NCBI GenBank assembly: GCA_937974295.1
Contig: CALBWN010000054.1
Coordinates: 1 to 34,827 of the forward strand
DNA length: 34,827 nt
From: an uncultured Candidatus Saccharibacteria bacterium
GTDB taxonomy: Bacteria > Patescibacteriota > Saccharimonadia > Saccharimonadales > Saccharimonadaceae
Direction: 5' to 3'
Numbering within the stretch: position 1 is the stretch's first letter; each line of letters opens with the position of its first letter. Below are positions 6,773-13,184 of the stretch, piece after piece. The notes under the pieces were generated by a model. It was given only the letters and a program-made list of their open reading frames with translations, did not search any database and was not told where the DNA came from. A program made the position numbers and the translations under genes.

Positions 6773-7126
6773 GTTCTCCTCAAGCCACTTTTTGATGAAA
6801 GCTTCACGCTCTTGCTTATTAGCCATACGCTTGTAGTCATGCCCGCACTCATCGCGCCAAGCCCTGTTAGCCTCAGCCTCTGGGCCTTCGCTGCGGTTAT
6901 CTTTCTGGTCACCCATTGCTAGGCGCTGTGCTGGTGGTGTTACTGGCCCTTCTGGCTTCGTGTAGTCGATACTCGCAAGGCGGCCTTTACCAAGATAGTG
7001 CACCTGACCCTTTGAGTCCTGTATAGCTACAAGCCCCGCGTCTGCTGCCAGCTCGCGGATCTTGTCGGGCGACTGCTCCATTAGTTCGATTTTTTCACCG
7101 TCATAGGTGGTAAGTGTATATGGCAT
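6761..7126 (-). CDS. Hypothetical 121-aa protein, cotranscribed with rep
   Basis: Not recognised. The N-terminal half looks like a small beta domain (MPYTLTTYDGEKIELM, then LVAIQDSKGQVHYLG). A proline-rich linker (KPEGPVTPPAQR) and a charged helical tail with NRAWRDECGHDYKRM and EAFIKKWLEENTQQ follow. No membrane segment and only one Cys. It starts 19 nt after rep with AAAGGAAAG upstream and ends within a terminator, so it belongs to the rep operon and may assist replication. Confidence 0.7.
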   Translation of the reverse strand: MPYTLTTYDGEKIELMEQSPDKIRELAADAGLVAIQDSKGQVHYLGKGRLASIDYTKPEGPVTPPAQRLAMGDQKDNRSEGPEAEANRAWRDECGHDYKRMANKQEREAFIKKWLEENTQQ

Positions 7127-7145
7127 TGTGTTTTTTCTTTCCTTT

Positions 7146-8489
7146 CTAGTATACCTTATACTTACGTTGTTGCTCTTCTCTCATACGACGCATACCGTTC
7201 TCGATAGCTTTTGCCTTATGGATCATGTCAAGTTCATTGCCAATCTCCGGTTTGTACTTGTACTCCCATGAACGGTAATTGATACGTAGAAAGTCAAAGT
7301 ACTTGATACACCAGTCGTCACCTCGTACATCCTCTAGGCGCTTTACGTGCTTTTGTGCTGTTGCATTGTTCTTAATAGAGATGCCAAGCGCCTTGGCCGC
7401 GTCGTAGAAAGCTTTCAGTACAGGGTCGTAGCCTTTACGGGTGCTTGTACGCGGTGTTGCTAGTGGGCTTTCGGATACTGGTGCTGGCACATTTTGCTGT
7501 ACGGTTGCTACTGCGCTGGTTTGTGCCGTGGTATTAGCGGGCAGTTGTTGCGCTTGTATATTTTGCTGCTTCTCTACTTCCTCTTCTGCTTTTCGTGCGT
7601 CTGATTCAGCAATTACCTCTAGCTTAAGCTTGTGGTACAAATCCTCGTCAATGACATTGTTGCGGCGGTCGTAGTTGTCTGCCTCGATGTTCTTTGTTTG
7701 TAGGGCGCATTGCTCTGCTGTGGTAAGCTCGCGGGTTTTTTCTCGTGGTTTGGCCACAGCAACCTCTTTTGGCTTTTCTACTTCCTCTGGCGTGCTGTCG
7801 GGTTCGGCAGCCATACCATCCGTAATCATCTCCTCATACCTTTTAGCCTTTGCAAGGTCACCTTTTTTACGCAAAGTCTCGATGTATGCCCATTGCTGAT
7901 CTTTGCTAGCCTTCATAAAGGACTTGTCGCGCTCTTCTGTCTTGTGGTTCTCTCGATACTCTTTGATGAAACCACTGGGCTTTTCATTATTATCTGCCTT
8001 GTCGCATGTCTCTGCTTTGTCTTCGGTTTCTTCTGTGGTATGTACAGGCATAGTTGCCTCTTCAGCAATAACATCTGAAAGGTCTTCGGCTTCAAACTCT
8101 GCCTCTTTATTACGCGGTTTAGATGTTTGTGCTTTAACGATACTCCGCTTTTCTGTGAGGACTTGGCCGTTTGCTGTCATCGCTGTAGCATTTTCAAAAT
8201 CAATTTCCAGTACTGGGCGTATGGCATCCCGCACAAGTGAATTGCCCTCCATGTGATAGTCTACAGTAATCCATCCGCTCTCTTTCATCAACCAAAGGTA
8301 CTGTTTGACAGTCGACGTTTTCTTATCTAGTTCAGCGGCTAGTGTGCTGTTTCTAGCAAAACAATACCCGTGCTGTTGTGAGTGTTTCTCAATCAATTTG
8401 TACAGCGCCACACAGGTAAGTGTGCTTTTGCGGCCGTGGGCCATCGCTTGTCCACTCAGAAATAGGTCAATATTGATTGATTTAAGCAT
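7146..8489 (-). CDS. Replication initiator-like protein (winged-helix N-terminus)
   Basis: 447 aa. Residues about 20-95 form a winged-helix domain as in plasmid and phage Rep/HTH_36 proteins: TCVALYKLIEKHSQQHGYCF, NSTLAAELDKKTSTVKQYLW and GWITVDYHMEG. A long, charged, low-complexity region (about 110-330) rich in E, K, T and A follows. The C-terminal helical domain (KGYDPVLKAFYDAAKALGIS, then KYFDFLRINYRSWEYKYKPE) resembles DnaD-type replication domains in position. It lies next to the iteron-containing divergent region, which it probably binds to recruit host helicase, since no phage helicase or polymerase is present. It is controlled by an operator-bearing promoter, a leader hairpin and a leader ORF. 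The exact family is uncertain. Confidence 0.75.
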   Translation of the reverse strand: MLKSINIDLFLSGQAMAHGRKSTLTCVALYKLIEKHSQQHGYCFARNSTLAAELDKKTSTVKQYLWLMKESGWITVDYHMEGNSLVRDAIRPVLEIDFENATAMTANGQVLTEKRSIVKAQTSKPRNKEAEFEAEDLSDVIAEEATMPVHTTEETEDKAETCDKADNNEKPSGFIKEYRENHKTEERDKSFMKASKDQQWAYIETLRKKGDLAKAKRYEEMITDGMAAEPDSTPEEVEKPKEVAVAKPREKTRELTTAEQCALQTKNIEADNYDRRNNVIDEDLYHKLKLEVIAESDARKAEEEVEKQQNIQAQQLPANTTAQTSAVATVQQNVPAPVSESPLATPRTSTRKGYDPVLKAFYDAAKALGISIKNNATAQKHVKRLEDVRGDDWCIKYFDFLRINYRSWEYKYKPEIGNELDMIHKAKAIENGMRRMREEQQRKYKVY

Positions 8490-8491
8490 TA

Positions 8492-8548
8492 TTAGTTACC
8501 CTTTTCACCGTAAAGGCTGTTGTAACATGTATTAACTGGAAATGTCAT
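8492..8548 (-). CDS. 18-codon leader ORF upstream of rep
   Basis: It reads MTFPVNTCYNSLYGEKGN. GAAAGG lies 5 nt before the ATG, matching other ribosome sites in this genome. Its TAA ends 2 nt before the rep ATG, and the rep Shine-Dalgarno (AAAAGGG) lies inside it. Translation of rep may therefore be coupled to this peptide, as with leader peptides of plasmid rep genes. Short length limits certainty. Confidence 0.5.
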   Translation of the reverse strand: MTFPVNTCYNSLYGEKGN

Positions 8549-8569
8549 TTTGCCTTTCGCTTTCTAGAA

Positions 8570-8621
8570 ACAAATACCGTCTACCCAATAAAGCTTGCGA
8601 TAGACGGTAGACGGCATTTGT
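8570..8621 (-). terminator. Attenuator-like hairpin in the rep leader
   Basis: 16-bp inverted repeat with one mismatch (ACAAATACCGTCTACC against its complement) around a 20-nt loop, followed on the minus strand by TTTGTTTCT. It lies between the rep promoter and the leader ORF. The loop side carries another TAGACGG copy, allowing an alternative pairing. Confidence 0.6.
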
Positions 8622-8653
8622 CCCTGCTTTATTGATTCGTCCATCGCACTTTC

Positions 8654-8682
8654 AGTATAGCACGTCCAATAATAAGATGCAA
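8654..8682 (-). promoter_or_regulatory. rep promoter with diverged operator
   Basis: Minus strand TTGCAT (8682-8677), 17-bp spacer, TATACT (8659-8654). Near the -10 the plus strand reads TAGCACGTCCAA, a weak match to the shared element with GCACG retained. The predicted leader of about 155 nt contains a hairpin and a short ORF before rep. Confidence 0.65.
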
Positions 8683-8699
8683 TAGCTTTTTGTTATTTC

Positions 8700-8823
8700 G
8701 TGCCATTCCGCTGTTCGCCGGCCACGCCGGCAACAAGCGAACGAAGTGAGCGCGTTAGTAAATCCTGTCCTCAATCCAATCATAAAGTCCAGTCCTTAAT
8801 CCCATCCTATATCCTATCCTTAA
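8700..8823. other. Hairpin and degenerate purine-rich repeats, likely part of the origin
   Basis: No gene. GCCGGC-CAC-GCCGGC (about 8718-8732) nests in a wider GTTCGC/GCGAAC inverted repeat and is followed by GAACGAAGTGAGCG. From about 8758 to 8823 the minus strand is purine-rich, with roughly ten loose GGAT/GGAC/GATT units spaced 5-9 nt apart. This asymmetric tract next to the iterons may be a DNA-unwinding element; that role is inferred. Confidence 0.45.
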
Positions 8824-8825
8824 TA

Positions 8826-8935
8826 CGTTTATTCTCGTAAACCCCCCGTTTATTTTGATAAACCCCCCGTTTATCACAATGTACACCTACCCGTTTATTT
8901 TGATAAACCCCCCGTTTATCACAATGTACACCTAC
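8826..8935. repeat. Iterons: two perfect 45-bp tandem repeats plus a partial copy
   Basis: 8846-8890 and 8891-8935 are identical. A diverged 5' fragment lies at 8826-8847. Each unit contains GTTTAT-TTTG-ATAAAC and then ATAAAC-CCCCC-GTTTAT, so the hexamer GTTTAT occurs in both orientations with G/C-rich spacers, plus CACAATGTACACCTAC. Tandem direct repeats beside a Rep gene are the usual Rep-binding array of an origin. An operator role for the divergent promoter is the alternative. Confidence 0.75.
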
Positions 8936-8957
8936 CTGAAAAATCTCCAAAAAAGTG

Positions 8958-8986
8958 TTGACTCTCAACGTCGTGCATGCTACTAT
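8958..8986 (+). promoter_or_regulatory. Promoter with embedded operator, drives 9023-9987 (perhaps 10950)
   Basis: TTGACT (8958-8963), 17-bp spacer, TACTAT (8981-8986). AACGTCGTGCAT (8967-8978) is an exact complement copy of the shared 12-bp element. AAAAAAGTG precedes the -35, as at 6735 on the other strand. Confidence 0.85.
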
Positions 8987-9022
8987 AAGACCAGCTAAAG
9001 ATTAAAAGAAAGGACAAAATCA

Positions 9023-9241
9023 ATGGCTAAAAACACTAACACAACAAACACAAATATTATTAATAAGGTTACAAAACCATTTGCAAAGGGGCTTACCATC
9101 CTCGACTTGGTAGCTCGCCTCGCACTTGGTATTGCAGTATGGTTTGTGCCAGTTCCTAAATTCATGGTATACGCCGCTACGTTCTTGGGCGCTGTTGCAG
9201 CCTTCCAAACAGCTGCTATGCTATGGAAGGCACAAAAATAA
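9023..9241 (+). CDS. Small membrane protein, holin-like
   Basis: 72 aa. A polar Asn/Thr-rich start (MAKNTNTTNTNIIN) is followed by two hydrophobic stretches at about 24-44 (ILDLVARLALGIAVWFVPV) and 48-68 (MVYAATFLGAVAAFQTAAML), then a basic tail WKAQK. Length and two-helix layout fit a class II holin or a small phage membrane protein. It is directly followed by a membrane-anchored lysozyme, which supports a lysis or surface role. AAAGGA precedes the ATG. It is under the early-type operator promoter, unlike the late holin at 18019-18285, so an accessory role such as exclusion is also possible. Confidence 0.7.
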   Translation: MAKNTNTTNTNIINKVTKPFAKGLTILDLVARLALGIAVWFVPVPKFMVYAATFLGAVAAFQTAAMLWKAQK

Positions 9242-9282
9242 TCACCTAGTGCCTTATGAAGAATAATTATAGGTGGGAAAGG

Positions 9283-9987
9283 ATGACGGACGGAGTGAAA
9301 GCCGCTACCGGAATCATAGCAATACTATTAGCCTTAATGGCAGTACCTCACATCAACAAATCGGCAGCATCGACAAAGTACGAAGCGACGCCGGAAAGCA
9401 AAGAGCAGCAAGGCCAGATAGCCAAGCGGCTAGAGAAGCTTGGAGTGGAGACGCGCCAACAAATCGAGACTAAAGCCAAGATTGACGCAGAAAACCAAGC
9501 CAAAGAGCAAGCAGCTTTGCAAGCCAAGCTAGCCGCGGAGGCAGAAGCTAAAGCGTGGACAGTGTCCACCTCTCCGCACGCCAAGGTGTCAGTGGCTCGT
9601 ATTAATGAGACGCTGGCCATCCTACGTGAGCTAGGACTTACCAAGATGGGTGCGGCCTACCTCGTCGGTAACTTTATCGCTGAAAGCTACGTGACACCGT
9701 GTGGTGTGCGAGGCGACGGCGGAGTAGCAGATGGGTTGGCGCAGTGGCATCCTGGTAGGCGTGTAGATATGCCTTGTGGCTTGCGTGAGCAGCTCGTATG
9801 GGCTGTAAACGTAGAAATGCCGCGGGACGCCGCGAAGGGCGGGTATCCAAGCCTAGCGGCCCGCTTGCGTGATCCTAATGAGACGCCTCAAGGTATCCTA
9901 CTTGGATTTAAGCAGTGGGAGCGCTATGGGCTCGAAGGCAACCGTGCAGTGTACGCCAAGCAAGTGTATGAATCGCTTGGTAAGTAG
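9283..9987 (+). CDS. Membrane-anchored lysozyme (phage tail lysozyme type)
   Basis: 234 aa from ATG 9283 (AGGTGG upstream); an in-frame ATG at 9256 has no ribosome site. Residues 8-23 (ATGIIAILLALMAVPH) form an N-terminal signal anchor. Residues about 40-90 are an Ala/Lys/Glu coiled coil. Residues about 100-234 resemble the phage-tail-lysozyme fold: INETLAILRELGLT, GAAYLVGNFIAES with putative catalytic Glu134, then DGLAQWHPGRR. Cys140 and Cys165 could form a disulfide outside the membrane. This family hydrolyses the glycan strand of peptidoglycan. It follows a holin-like gene and is ended by a strong terminator, so the pair forms a self-contained cassette separate from the late CHAP endolysin. 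Confidence 0.8.
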   Translation: MTDGVKAATGIIAILLALMAVPHINKSAASTKYEATPESKEQQGQIAKRLEKLGVETRQQIETKAKIDAENQAKEQAALQAKLAAEAEAKAWTVSTSPHAKVSVARINETLAILRELGLTKMGAAYLVGNFIAESYVTPCGVRGDGGVADGLAQWHPGRRVDMPCGLREQLVWAVNVEMPRDAAKGGYPSLAARLRDPNETPQGILLGFKQWERYGLEGNRAVYAKQVYESLGK

Positions 9988-10005
9988 ATAGCTCAAACAT
10001 ATAAT

Positions 10006-10036
10006 AATACGGCCACTATGCGAGGGTGGCCGTATT
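10006..10036 (+). terminator. Rho-independent terminator after the lysozyme gene
   Basis: ATACGGCCAC/GTGGCCGTAT perfect stem (11 bp with the flanking A-T pair), 9-nt loop, then TTTTGTT. It shows that the open frame starting at 10018 is not used from that codon. Confidence 0.9.
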
Positions 10037-10110
10037 TTGTTCTGTCTTGTATCATAGTAGGAGACGACCGCAATTTTACAAATAAAACTTTAACTATCAA
10101 GAGAGAGATA

Positions 10111-10950
10111 ATGAACAACCTACCATTGTATCCCGGGTCACTCGATCCAGAAAAAGAAAGTTACCAGCTTATCTTTAATGATGAATTTGACAGTGCACGC
10201 TTTGATCGATCGAAGTGGTTCGAGTCAAACCAGCCAGACGTTGTGGGCCAAAGGCGATCTTTTATGGGCGGCTGGCCTAATATCTCACAAGGCAATGGAG
10301 AGTTTAAAATTAAGGCCATATACGAAAAAGACAAAGTAATTGGTGGCCAAAAATATGACTATCACAGTGCGTGGATTCAAACTATAGATAAATTCACCGG
10401 CCCTCTATATATTGAAGCCCGTATGAAGCTGCCAAGCAACACAAAGTGGATGCAAACCATGTTTGACATAATCCCGACTATTCCAGAGAGGTACGCAAGC
10501 TGGCTTAAAAGCATGACTATACGTGTTATCGCGACATGGCAAGATAATGGCACTTTCCTGAATCATGAAATTATATATGGCGGGGACGGTGATGTATCGC
10601 GAACAGTCAAGCGCGAGCAAAATGCTACCGTTTCAGATTATCATATATACGCCTTTGCGGTTAAAGATGATCGAGTGCAAATATTGGTTGACGGCGAAGT
10701 TCTCGCCGAAAAGCTTACAACTACCACTCTGGCAGGCCAGGATCTTACCGGAAACCAACCATTTGATATAGAGTTTCAACCGCGCCTTGGCATCGCCTTC
10801 CGTGGAATTTACACAGCCGGTTTGGCGGACGCGCTGCCGCAGCAAATGGTTATCGACTACGTTCGTGTCTATACACCTGTCGAACTACAGGAAGAGGAGC
10901 GTGGCGGCAATACTATCAGGGGTAGAAAGATGCGCCTCATCCAAGGCTAA
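10111..10950 (+). CDS. GH16-like (concanavalin/laminarinase fold) protein lacking catalytic motif
   Basis: 279 aa from MNNLPLYPGS, preceded by AGAGAGAG. Fold signatures of glycoside hydrolase family 16 are clear: LIFNDEFDSARFDRSKW at 20-36, PLYIEARMKLPS near 98-109, DYHIYAFAVKDDRVQILVDG at 177-195 split over two strands, and the terminal QQMVIDYVRVY at 244-254. The catalytic ExDxxE that should follow the EARMKLP strand is missing; the equivalent stretch reads KSMTIRVIATW at about 133-143. It is probably a carbohydrate-binding relative, not an enzyme. No signal peptide is visible. It could be a virion decoration or a host-surface binder. No clear promoter was found between the terminator and the gene. 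Confidence 0.75.
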   Translation: MNNLPLYPGSLDPEKESYQLIFNDEFDSARFDRSKWFESNQPDVVGQRRSFMGGWPNISQGNGEFKIKAIYEKDKVIGGQKYDYHSAWIQTIDKFTGPLYIEARMKLPSNTKWMQTMFDIIPTIPERYASWLKSMTIRVIATWQDNGTFLNHEIIYGGDGDVSRTVKREQNATVSDYHIYAFAVKDDRVQILVDGEVLAEKLTTTTLAGQDLTGNQPFDIEFQPRLGIAFRGIYTAGLADALPQQMVIDYVRVYTPVELQEEERGGNTIRGRKMRLIQG

Positions 10951-10973
10951 AAAGTTTTCCACAGCCTATAGAA

Positions 10974-11000
10974 AAAATACCGGCAAAAAGTCGGTATTTT
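10974..11000 (+). terminator. Terminator of the GH16-like gene, fused to the next promoter
   Basis: AAAATACCG/CGGTATTTT 9-bp stem, 9-nt loop; the T-run continues as CTATTG into the -35. TTTTCCACA (10955-10963), a match to the DnaA-box consensus, lies just upstream. The stem is symmetrical enough to act in both directions. Confidence 0.85.
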
Positions 11001-11003
11001 CTA

Positions 11004-11032
11004 TTGCATTATGCACGACGTTGCGCTATGAT
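11004..11032 (+). promoter_or_regulatory. Promoter with embedded operator, drives 11127-14940
   Basis: TTGCAT (11004-11009), 17-bp spacer, TATGAT (11027-11032). ATGCACGACGTT (11011-11022) is an exact copy of the shared element. The leader is about 90 nt and contains the small hairpin GTTTTGAAAAC. Confidence 0.85.
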
Positions 11033-11126
11033 AAGTACATAAGCAAACGGGGCGAGAGCAAGACGAACTTTGCAACTTAACAATCAGGTTTTGAAAACAA
11101 CTTTTAAAAGAAAGGATAAAGTAATT

Positions 11127-11324
11127 ATGGAAACTAAAGTAATTGCGACTATCGGCAAAATCGCCGCTGTAGTCGGGTGTGCAGCGTCACTTACGCTGGC
11201 CTACATGGCAATCATACAATTTAACATTTTGGCTGTGTTTTTCATCGCAGCCGCATCATTTAACGTTTGGCTGTTTTGTCAGTGTGACATTGACGAACGG
11301 CTAGCGAGTAAGGTGGTACGATAA
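11127..11324 (+). CDS. Small two-helix membrane protein
   Basis: 65 aa from METKVIATIG, preceded by GAAAGGATAA. Two hydrophobic segments at about 9-30 (KIAAVVGCAASLTLAYMA) and 33-52 (FNILAVFFIAAASFNVWLF) are separated by a short turn, and the tail is charged (CDIDERLASKVVR). First gene after the operator promoter and 1 nt before the next membrane protein. Early small membrane proteins of phages often block superinfection or disturb the host envelope; nothing here decides between such roles. Confidence 0.7.
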   Translation: METKVIATIGKIAAVVGCAASLTLAYMAIIQFNILAVFFIAAASFNVWLFCQCDIDERLASKVVR

Positions 11325-11325
11325 T

Positions 11326-11628
11326 ATGCCGTTATTAGTTGTTATCTTACTGCTTTTATTTCTGCCAATGATTGCTTGGCCAATACTGATTGCTTTTGTA
11401 GTGCTGTTTTGCATCATGTACGCTGGTAGGACACTGTTAGACTACATTGCAAAGCGCAACCCAAAGTACGCAGCATGGCGTGAGAGGCAAAAGGAAAAAA
11501 GGGAAAAGGCCCAAATTGAAGTGGACGCCATCAAGGAAGCTATGCGACTAGACAAAGAGGAGTACCAACGCAAGGTACGCGAGCGAGCACTGGAGATTAA
11601 CCGTGGCATCAAACAAAGCAAAAATTAG
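11326..11628 (+). CDS. Membrane-anchored coiled-coil protein
   Basis: 100 aa. Residues 2-33 are a long hydrophobic stretch (PLLVVILLLLFLPMIAWPI followed by a second run with FVVLFCIMY), giving one or two membrane helices. The rest is a highly charged helix (AWRERQKEKREKAQIEV...YQRKVRERALEI) that would lie in the cytoplasm as a coiled coil. Forms a pair with the preceding membrane protein. Not recognised. Confidence 0.7.
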   Translation: MPLLVVILLLLFLPMIAWPILIAFVVLFCIMYAGRTLLDYIAKRNPKYAAWRERQKEKREKAQIEVDAIKEAMRLDKEEYQRKVRERALEINRGIKQSKN

Positions 11629-11824
11629 GCTGAAGCTCAAGACATACAGCGAGCAGTTATACTACATGACAGACGCGCTGAAGCTTATGGGCAACACACT
11701 GGGCGGAGATAGCTCGAGAAGGCCAATTTATATTGCAAACGCAATTAGGCACATTGAAAAAGCGTCTAGTATGCTTTCTCTGGCGTATCATGAAATTGAA
11801 AGCAAAAAGCAGAAAGGGGAATAA
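11603..11824 (+). CDS. Hypothetical 73-aa helical protein
   Basis: Not recognised. GTG start within the end of the previous gene (26-nt overlap), ending 1 nt into the next ATG. Basic helical start (MASNKAKIRLKLKTYSEQ), a middle with SRRPIYIANAIRHIEKAS, and a charged tail. Gene packing supports it. Confidence 0.6.
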   Translation: MASNKAKIRLKLKTYSEQLYYMTDALKLMGNTLGGDSSRRPIYIANAIRHIEKASSMLSLAYHEIESKKQKGE

Positions 11825-12261
11825 TGAACTATAACACACCAAAACTAGGGCAAGAAACAAACGACAAGTGGGCGCAGTTCGACACATTGAGCGATCACTT
11901 GCGCGGACACTGTAAACATCAAACGGAGGAAAGTATGACAGAATACAAGAAACATATCGGCCAAGGCAACGACATGATGATCGACAACCTAGCGTTGCCA
12001 CGAGAAGCTATGAAGGGCTACAGCCCAGAGCCACACGAGGACTTTGACACCGAACCCGTCCAGCCCGCGATGTTTGAAATGCAAGAGGTTGTAGACGGGT
12101 TACCTGAAGAGGAGCTACAGGCCTACAAAGATCAGATGCTTGCAGAGATTAGCGACCGCGAGGCAATCGTGGACGCTATCAACCGCCGGCTCGACAATGT
12201 GCAAGCCAAGCAATACACAGGCGGCGTACGCAATGCCATCACCAAGCAAGTAAAAATGTAA
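11824..12261 (+). CDS. Hypothetical 145-aa acidic protein with possible internal start
   Basis: Not recognised. AAAGGGGA lies before ATG 11824, whose A is the last base of the previous stop. A second strong ribosome site (GGAGGAAAG) precedes an in-frame ATG at 11935 (MTEYKKHIGQ), so a 108-aa shorter form may also be made. The C-terminal half contains an acidic segment and a helix AEISDREAIVDAINRRLDNV. No membrane or metal site. Confidence 0.65.
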   Translation: MNYNTPKLGQETNDKWAQFDTLSDHLRGHCKHQTEESMTEYKKHIGQGNDMMIDNLALPREAMKGYSPEPHEDFDTEPVQPAMFEMQEVVDGLPEEELQAYKDQMLAEISDREAIVDAINRRLDNVQAKQYTGGVRNAITKQVKM

Positions 12262-12425
12262 TGTACAAATACACAATCATGTTTCGCCAGCGCCAACGCG
12301 AGAAGCCACGGGAGTTTGTGACTGAAGCGGAAGGCGCTCGCGAGGCGCTCAAAAAGCTTGAACAACAAAAGGGTATGATTTTCTCGTACCGCATAACCAA
12401 CGTAGAAAGGATTAAAAGTGCTTGA
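12261..12425 (+). CDS. Hypothetical 54-aa basic protein
   Basis: Read directly: MYKYTIMFRQRQREKPREF at the start, ending ITNVERIKSA. Beta-alpha-beta-like layout (strand, helix EAEGAREALKKLEQQKG, strand MIFSYRITNV) and strongly basic. Its ATG shares a base with the previous stop (TAATG) and its end overlaps the next GTG by 8 nt, a pattern typical of the cluster. Confidence 0.65.
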   Translation: MYKYTIMFRQRQREKPREFVTEAEGAREALKKLEQQKGMIFSYRITNVERIKSA

Positions 12426-12630
12426 AGATTTAAAAAGCAATGATGGCGAAGACAGTGTAAAGACTGTAGACCAGGCAGTAGCGCTGCTCGGCGAAGTGCA
12501 AGACTGGCTTATCAAAGAGCTTGCGCGTCCACAGTACTACCGAAAGCAACTAGCTGAAGCAATCACAGACATTGAAAAAGCTATAGACTTAACAATTGAC
12601 TATGGCGAGAAGATGGGAGAGTGGGAGTGA
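12418..12630 (+). CDS. Hypothetical 70-aa acidic helical protein
   Basis: Not recognised. GTG start with GAAAGGA upstream. Helical and acidic (VDQAVALLGEVQDWLIKEL, then LAEAITDIEKAIDLTIDYG). The stop overlaps the next start in a GTGA arrangement, so translation is coupled. Confidence 0.65.
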   Translation: MLEDLKSNDGEDSVKTVDQAVALLGEVQDWLIKELARPQYYRKQLAEAITDIEKAIDLTIDYGEKMGEWE

Positions 12631-12821
12631 AACAGCAAATTTTAGAAGTGCTCGACAAGTCAACTAACAATGGTATGAAGGCAGACGAGATTATGGAGAT
12701 TACCAGGAAGTGGCTTGTAGAGAATCTAAACGATATTCTTTATGATGGCAAAGACGGCGACATTAATGCGCCAGCTTTTGTTGATGACATAAAAATATTT
12801 ATGGTTGGTAGATTGCGATGA
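12627..12821 (+). CDS. Hypothetical 64-aa protein
   Basis: Not recognised. GTG 12627 overlaps the previous TGA (GTGA); GTG 12621 is an alternative. GGGAGAG precedes it. Starts MKQQILEVLDKSTNNG and continues with helices that suggest a small winged-helix-like or helical domain (ADEIMEITRKWLVENLND). The end overlaps the next ATG by 4 nt. Confidence 0.6.
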   Translation: MKQQILEVLDKSTNNGMKADEIMEITRKWLVENLNDILYDGKDGDINAPAFVDDIKIFMVGRLR

Positions 12822-12931
12822 TAGATGATACACACGATGATATTAGTATGGATGATATAAAGGCGTTTTGTATCGGCATGAACATGACAAACATTGAAAA
12901 CGATTATGGAGGTTTTCCAGATGGAGAATAA
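12818..12931 (+). CDS. Hypothetical 37-aa acidic peptide upstream of whiB-like gene
   Basis: Read directly: MIDDTHDDISMDDIKAF at the start, ending YGGFPDGE. ATGA overlap with the previous gene. Its last codons contain the strong ribosome site (TATGGAGG) of the WhiB-like gene and its stop lies 8 nt inside it, so it may serve mainly for coupling. Very acidic. Confidence 0.55.
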   Translation: MIDDTHDDISMDDIKAFCIGMNMTNIENDYGGFPDGE

Positions 12932-13184
12932 ATGGCGAGGCAGCGCACTATGCGCACAGACAGACCCGGAAGCTTTCTTTCCGGTCAACAAAGCATACGC
13001 TGATGAGTACAACGGATACAACAACTACAATGATGCGCGTAAGATTTGTGCAGAGTGTCCAGTAAAGGGTGAGTGTCTAGCTGATGCGCTGATGACTGGC
13101 GACGTAGAATACGGTATGCGAGGTGGGCTAACACCACGTGAGCGTATGGGTATCTTGGCAACAAAGGTGGCTATGTATGAGTAA
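12921..13184 (+). CDS. WhiB-like Fe-S transcription regulator
   Basis: 87 aa from MENKWRGSAL at 12921, chosen because GGAGG lies 8 nt upstream; a start at 12894 has no such site. The four cluster-binding cysteines are present with correct spacing: Cys11 (ALCAQTDPEAFFP), Cys43 and Cys46 (ICAEC), and Cys52 (GECLADAL). The turn motif normally G[VI]WGG reads GMRGG at 65-69, followed by LTPRERM. WhiB proteins bind a [4Fe-4S] cluster and the host principal sigma factor and occur in actinobacteria and their phages, so this is the best host indicator here. It lacks an extended basic tail, suggesting action mainly through sigma. A role in switching on the late promoter at 1576-1605 is a hypothesis. 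Confidence 0.92.
   Translation: MENKWRGSALCAQTDPEAFFPVNKAYADEYNGYNNYNDARKICAECPVKGECLADALMTGDVEYGMRGGLTPRERMGILATKVAMYE

Noticed and set aside
8307..8335. TTGACA-like sequence inside rep as an antisense promoter
   Set aside because: No acceptable -10 at 16-18 bp; the spacing gives TAGTTC. An antisense copy-control RNA cannot be supported from sequence.
10018..10110. N-terminal extension of the GH16-like gene from ATG 10018
   Set aside because: The ATG lies in the loop of the terminator at 10006-10036. ATG 10111 has a good ribosome site and starts the recognisable domain.
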